From Rhododendron vialii (Eukaryota; Streptophyta; Magnoliopsida; Ericales; Ericaceae), in contig NC_080568.1 in NCBI RefSeq assembly GCF_030253575.1, positions 12,089,001 through 12,153,000 of the forward strand: a stretch of DNA of 64,000 bases, written 5' to 3'. This document shows positions 59,348 through 64,000 of the stretch, piece by piece. How positions within the stretch are numbered: the first letter of the stretch is position 1; each line of letters begins with the position of its first letter. The notes beneath the pieces are model-generated. The model was not told the DNA's origin, searched no databases, and saw only the letters and a program-made list of their open reading frames with translations. Both the position numbers and the translations under genes were made by a program.

Positions 59348-61185
59348 TGTCACGACCCTAGCCCGCCCCTAAAGGCTCTAGTCACAACAAGGCGCCAGTG
59401 ATCACATCACTAAGGCCATATTAAAGTTAAACACCTCATTAGCAAATGACTAAAGGGACTTAATTAACGACAAGCGGAAGCAAATTCTATTTTATTACAT
59501 ATGCCAAACCAAAAGTCTTTACAAGGATCTCTACATTGCAAACCACCCAGAGCTGTGCATATTACATACAAAAATGCTCACCAAAAACAACTCCCTATCT
59601 ACAAGCCAACATCTACTTAGTGTGACCAAAAGAAGAGTTGCACGCCACCACTCTACGTCCCGTTGCCTGAAAGGTGGGAAAATTCATAAGCCAAAGCTCG
59701 TATGAATGATTAATACGCAATTCACATGCTTTCCATGGACAATGATAAAACCATTTAAAAAAAAAACGAATCATTTCTCATAGCAACATAGCATAGTAAT
59801 GCACATCCTCTATTCATTTCATGTCTACCAGGCGTCCCCGGTAGTGGATAAGTTAAGACGTCTCTCGTTATCCGATTTAATAGCCATGCCTTGCTAGCCT
59901 TTTAGCACGTGTCCCCTAGCAAGCTGGGACGTGGGAGGATGCCATTAATAGATATAAAACATGTCCACCTTCCATTGATATTCCATGGAGTTCATATCAA
60001 ATTATAAAACATCATTGAAGCGTAAAGCTTATAACAAACCATGTGTTTTGGGTATTAATCACTCACCTCGTATCCACGTGTCACCCGAACCTCCTAAGAC
60101 AATTAGGCAACAAAACATGATTAGAGGATGTCAAGCAAGCCTATTTTAAATGAACATAAGGTCCTATGGTAAGAATATGAAATTAGATAGCTAGCCTTAA
60201 AAATTAATCACAGAATCTGCAGGGTCATAACCTTTAACCTAAAATCTGACTTAGCACAAGAATAAATAAGACACAATCTTCATGCATTTTTTTTAGGTCT
60301 ATGAGTCTAGTTTCAAAATCAGAAATCGGATCGCAATTTCATCGCCCGAGCCCAAAATTATAGCCGTTCCCGTAAAGTGCGACGATGCTGTCAGCACAGC
60401 AGAAACCACAACAGCAGGTCGGTTAACGAATTTTAACTTCTTCCACATTGTGAATTAGGTTCTGAAAATTTTACACAGTAAAGTAGACACATACAGGCAT
60501 CTTCAGTAAAAATATCAAAAAATATTAAGGTCGGGAAGATGGTGAGAAAAATTCCTCAAGAACAAGGCAGATTCAATTCTGTTGGAGCTCTAAATAGCCT
60601 ACCCACAAGCTATACGAATTTCTGAGGTAAAACTCTAAAATTCACATCAAAAAAATCATACAGAAACTTCACAAAAACATGAGCAAACCAGAGCATATTC
60701 ATGGGCTGCCTCAAATATACCAAATTCATGAATTACACCAACTTTAAACATGTCAATTTCTGGGAATTTAAACAGGGTTCATGGGTTCCAACACAAGCTC
60801 CAATCTCTACCCTAAACCCACTAGATTCAGCACTTCTAGCAAAAATTGAACATGAAGAACAAGAAATTTTACTCATCTAGGCATGTACTTACCAAATTAA
60901 GCTTCAATTCAAGTCTAGGAAGAAATCTCCAAGATTTTCTCCTTCTTCTTCTTTTTCCTTCTCCCGAACGGTTCTCTCCTCTTTCTCTCTCTCTCTCTCT
61001 CTCTACGTGTGATGAGGATGGGGGAAAACATTACACGTTTTCATTTTAACAGATTACAGGAAAAACTATCCTGTGTTGGTGTGACCTATAACCACTTATG
61101 TTCCAATTTCATTTAGTTAGCTAATTAAGCCCAAAACACATCACATAATTAACTTAAAACATAATTAAAGATTAGGGGTATTACA
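59348..61185 (-). repeat. chromovirus 5' LTR (1,838 bp)
   Basis: Source of the element's promoter. Same termini as the 3' LTR. No convincing TATA box was identified by eye. Confidence 0.95.
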
Positions 61186-61439
61186 AATACACACCTATAC
61201 TCCACTGCCATCCCCCCCTCTCTCTCTCTAAGTCCGCCCCGAGCTCTCTCCTCATCCACCTCCGGTGGTCTCGAGCACCATTGTAGCAGCAGCCATATAA
61301 CCGGAGGGCATCTTCATGGACTCTTCCCACTCTACATCCCACACATATTGACGTTGTAATCCCGTACCAACACCTTAAAAAAAAAATTCTATACCTTTTT
61401 AAAACTTTTTCACTGATGATCAAACCTTCAAAGGACTTC

Positions 61440-62890
61440 TTGAAGAGATAAAGAATATCATCAATTATTGGGATCCATACACTTAAATTATGTAAGTTGT
61501 TTGACAAAGAAATTCAATAGCAAGACACAAAACTATAACGTTTGAACATTGTTTGTTTCACGCAACAAGTACCCAAAAAACAAGGATATATATATATACA
61601 CACACACACGCGCTCGCTTACCATAACTTTGCTTAGTCAGACATAGAAGAATTTCTTCTGAATTTGTTAATGCTGTCCTTAAAGAATATTGCCTTGATAT
61701 TTTAAGAGCACTTTGTGTATGGGCTAGCGAAGTTTCCTAACAAAAAAAAGAAGATGAAATATAGTATAAATGACGAAAAAAACCCCCCAAAACAAACAAA
61801 AAAATCGAACACTGGATATTCAATTTACCTAAAAAACGTCTTGTATGCCGGGGCAATTCCTGTTGCAAAGTATCCAGAGCAAAAATGTCTATTTGAACCA
61901 CTGCCTTAATCTCTTTCAGGACCGACGTCAAAGGTATCCTAGGTGCCATAAGCAAGGAAAAGTGGTGCTCTTCAAATACAAAGTTGTAAAGCCCAATCAG
62001 ATCACCCAAACTATGAAGAAATCGTGCTACTCCAGCTCCAACTTCTCTTGTTAGAATCCTGAAGGTTACAGATCTTCTAGGTAGGATGTGATTGTTGGAT
62101 TGGATATGAAATCCTTGAAAAATATTTCCGACGTCTTCTTCTACAGAAAAACTTGAACTAAGCCCAAAATGTTACTCTACACCCTGCACGGTCTCAGAGT
62201 GTAGTGCGCTATTTTGGGCTTAGTTCAAGTTTTTCGATAGAAGAAGGCGTCAGAAATATTTTCCAAGGGTTTCATAACCAATACAACAATCACATCCTAC
62301 CTAGAAAACCTGTAACCTTCGATATTCTAACAAGAGGAGATGGAGCTAAAGTAGTACAATTTCTGCATAGTTTGGGTGATCTGATTGGGCTTTACAACTT
62401 TGTATTTGAAGATCACCACTTTTCCTTGCTTATAGTACCTAGGATACCTTCGACGTTAGGGATTAAGGCAGGGCTTCAAATGGGCATTTTTGCTCGTGAT
62501 CCTTTGCAAAAGAAAGCAATAGAAATTGCCCTGGCATACAAGACGTTTTTAAGGTAAACTAAATATCAGTGTTTGATTTGATTTTATTTTTGTTTATTTG
62601 GGGGTCCTTTTTCCTCATTTACACTATATTTCATCTTTTTCTTTTATTAGGAAACTTCGCTATCCCATACATAAAGTGCTCTCAAAATATAGAAGATATC
62701 ACGACAATATTCTTGAGGGGACAAGATTCTGTGTCTACCTTAGCAAAGTTATGGTAAGCGTAAATTTATCCTTGTTTTTTGGGGTACTACTTTTGTGAAA
62801 CAACCAATGTTCAAACGACGTAGTTTTGTGTCTTGCTATTGAATTTTTCTTGGCAAACAACTTACATAATTTAAGTGTATGGGTCTCAAT
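61440..62890. repeat. large palindrome (inverted duplication) of fragment X
   Basis: Arms about 61440-62185 and 62196-62890 are inverted copies joined by a spacer of roughly 10-15 bp near 62190. Matching landmarks include 'catacacttaaattatgtaa' at both outer ends and the sequence around 'ggaaacttcgcta'. The arms have diverged by substitutions and small indels. A transcript through it would fold into a ~700-bp hairpin. Confidence 0.75.
62204..62757 (+). pseudogene. fragment X, spliced copy (exons a and b)
   Basis: Exon a (about 62204-62553) encodes HILPRKPVTFDILTRGDGAK and FLHSLGDLIGLYNFVFEDHH and ends AAG|GTAAAC. Exon b (about 62651-62753) follows a TTTTATTAG acceptor, encodes KYRRYHDNILEGTRFCVYL and ends ATG|GTAAGC. 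The splice signals and shared protein pattern with two other copies indicate descent from a real gene, which I do not recognise. Confidence 0.45.
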
Positions 62891-63300
62891 AAATGATGAT
62901 ATTCTTTTCACAGTAAAAAAATTTTAAGGTATAGTAAAAAAATTTAAGGTGTCAGTACAGAATTATAACGTCAATGTGCAGTCCAATCAACCATCATAAT
63001 TCAAATTTGGCTGTTTGGCTTCCATTAACACTTCATTGGAATCTGGAATTATACAAAATATTTCTGTTTAATTTTTTTAAAATTTCATAGAGTTGGATTA
63101 AAGTAGTACTCCTATTTCTCATATGGAATTTTTGCGTTGAAGTGTAGATAAAGATGAACTTCTTATTATAAAACAGGACAAGCATCAAAATAAGATGTGA
63201 CTCTTAGCTTATATGGTAGTATCTCTTGGTTTGTACTTCAAACCTTTTTATTTTTTCTTGTAGAACTGCATAGCTTTCATTGAATTTTTTTTTGAATGTG

Positions 63301-63477
63301 CAGAAAGAGAAACAAGAGACTTTAGCCAAGATACTTCAATTGGAAAGGCAGCTAGATGCTAAACAAAAACTGGAGATGGAAATTGAAGAACTTAAAGGAA
63401 AGCTGCAGGTGATGAAGCTTCTGGGAGATGAAGATGATGCAACTGTTCAGAATAAGATAAAAGAGATGAATGAGGAA
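63301..63477 (+). pseudogene. FDM/IDN2-like coiled-coil exon fragment
   Basis: After a TTTGAATGTGCAG acceptor the frame reads EKQETLAKILQLERQLDAKQ and ELKGKLQVMKLLGDEDDATV, matching the coiled-coil region of FACTOR OF DNA METHYLATION / INVOLVED IN DE NOVO 2 proteins, which act with RNA-directed DNA methylation. Only this part is present: the XS and XH domains are missing, and at about 63477 (after MNEE) the sequence changes abruptly into LINE-derived DNA. Family recognition is from the conserved coiled-coil pattern. Confidence 0.7.
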
Positions 63478-64000
63478 TTGGCATTTTACAAGACAAGGGG
63501 ACTACTCAGTTCACAACGCGTATCACTTAATCATGGAACATGGTTTGCTCAACGCGGGGAAGTGCAGCAGCTGTAACTCCATCAAGCAACTACCTGTTAA
63601 GTTGGAGATTCTTGTGGGGACAACACGTTCCAAGTAAGGTGAAGGTTCTTGTTTGGCGAGCATGTACCAATGCCTTGGTGACAGGAATGCCAATTTATGT
63701 GCTAGAAAAATTCAAGAAGATGATAGATGTAGCGTCTACAGGGAGGGTGTAGGATCTGTAATACACATCATTGCCAAAGAGTCTTTTAATTGTAGCCACT
63801 TCCGTTAGGCACTGAGATGTGCTGGGGCCAATGCTTTGGAGTGGTTCTACAATATTTATGTGTTGGTTCACTCAAAAGATCTGGCTGCAACAAGGATGAT
63901 TTGCTGGCGTCTATGGAATCACATGAACGAAGTGTGGAAGAACACTAGTTAGAAGAATCCTCGTGAGATAATTATCTTATCAGCTGTTTCTAAGAATATA
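63478..64000 (+). mobile_element. LINE ORF2 3' remnant, second copy
   Basis: Matches the reverse complement of 50120-50625, including the zf-RVT-like part (SWRFLWGQHVPSKVKVLVWR, near 63600-63660) and the common 3' tail 'gaggattcttct' (complement), and runs off the window. Frames are broken. It is joined directly to the FDM-like exon. Confidence 0.7.

Larger units (their letters stand above)
52768..61185 (-). mobile_element. complete Ty3/gypsy chromovirus (Tekay/Del-type)
   Basis: An 8,418-bp element on the minus strand with all parts present: 5' LTR (61185-59348), tRNA-Met primer-binding site, one Gag-Pol frame, polypurine tract, 3' LTR (54611-52768) and an exact TSD AATAC. The two LTRs look identical apart from a 6-bp difference in a CT microsatellite. 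The C-terminal chromodomain-like sequence and the ~1.8-kb LTRs point to the Tekay/Del clade. It is structurally competent for autonomous transposition; activity is not shown by sequence alone. Confidence 0.95.

Overview
This is nuclear DNA of a flowering plant, most likely a eudicot. The evidence is AT-rich intergenic sequence with many microsatellites, GT-AG split exons of plant gene families, and a dense layer of plant transposable elements: a Tekay/Del-type chromovirus, FAR1-type MULE, hAT, CACTA, Stowaway and PIF/Harbinger MITEs, and an endogenous caulimovirid. I cannot name the species. Almost every well-supported gene is either transposon-borne or broken. The only apparently intact host gene is a kelch-repeat gene at 17.0-18.4 kb on the minus strand.

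Layout. 0-10 kb: LTR remnants, an unrecognised multi-exon fragment with a proline-rich 24-residue repeat, and nine exons of a MOR1/GEM1-like (XMAP215/TOG) pseudogene on the minus strand with a TRIM-like element in one intron. 10-17 kb: a solo LTR carrying a hAT MITE, a second hAT element, and a MULE-type MITE, all with exact target-site duplications (TSDs). 17-28.5 kb: the kelch gene, whose start codon is abutted by a 4.27-kb FAR1-type MULE with long terminal inverted repeats and a perfect 9-bp TSD. The displaced 5' flank of the gene is itself filled with nested elements: two copies of a TIR family, a second MULE-type element, and a Stowaway MITE interrupted by a 2.5-kb solo LTR. 29.6-41.5 kb: a decayed endogenous pararetrovirus, reading on the minus strand, lies between two inverted promoter-bearing copies of its intergenic region. 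It is interrupted by a solo LTR and one arm carries a Stowaway MITE. Both sides are bordered by a family of ~300-bp hairpin repeats. 42-47.3 kb: a tandem repeat, two adjacent PIF/Harbinger-like MITEs, and a 3.3-kb CACTA element inside one of them. 49.2-49.85 kb: the missing first three exons of the MOR1-like pseudogene, on the plus strand. 50-51.3 kb: a LINE remnant. 52.77-61.19 kb: a complete, structurally intact Ty3/gypsy chromovirus with an uninterrupted 1,503-residue Gag-Pol and LTRs that differ only in a CT-repeat length. 61.4-64 kb: a large palindrome of an unrecognised spliced fragment (also present at 4.4-4.7 kb), an exon of an FDM/IDN2-like RNA-directed DNA methylation gene, and a second copy of the LINE remnant.

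Main points. (1) A MULE encoding a FAR1/FHY3-type transposase inserted one base upstream of the kelch gene's ATG. (2) The two halves of the MOR1-like pseudogene meet exactly at one exon junction but lie 40 kb apart in opposite orientation, as a local inversion would leave them. (3) The pararetroviral locus has outward-facing duplicated promoters and no recognisable reverse transcriptase. (4) The chromovirus looks very recent. Many element boundaries were fixed by eye through exact TSDs. Exon borders of degenerate genes are approximate.
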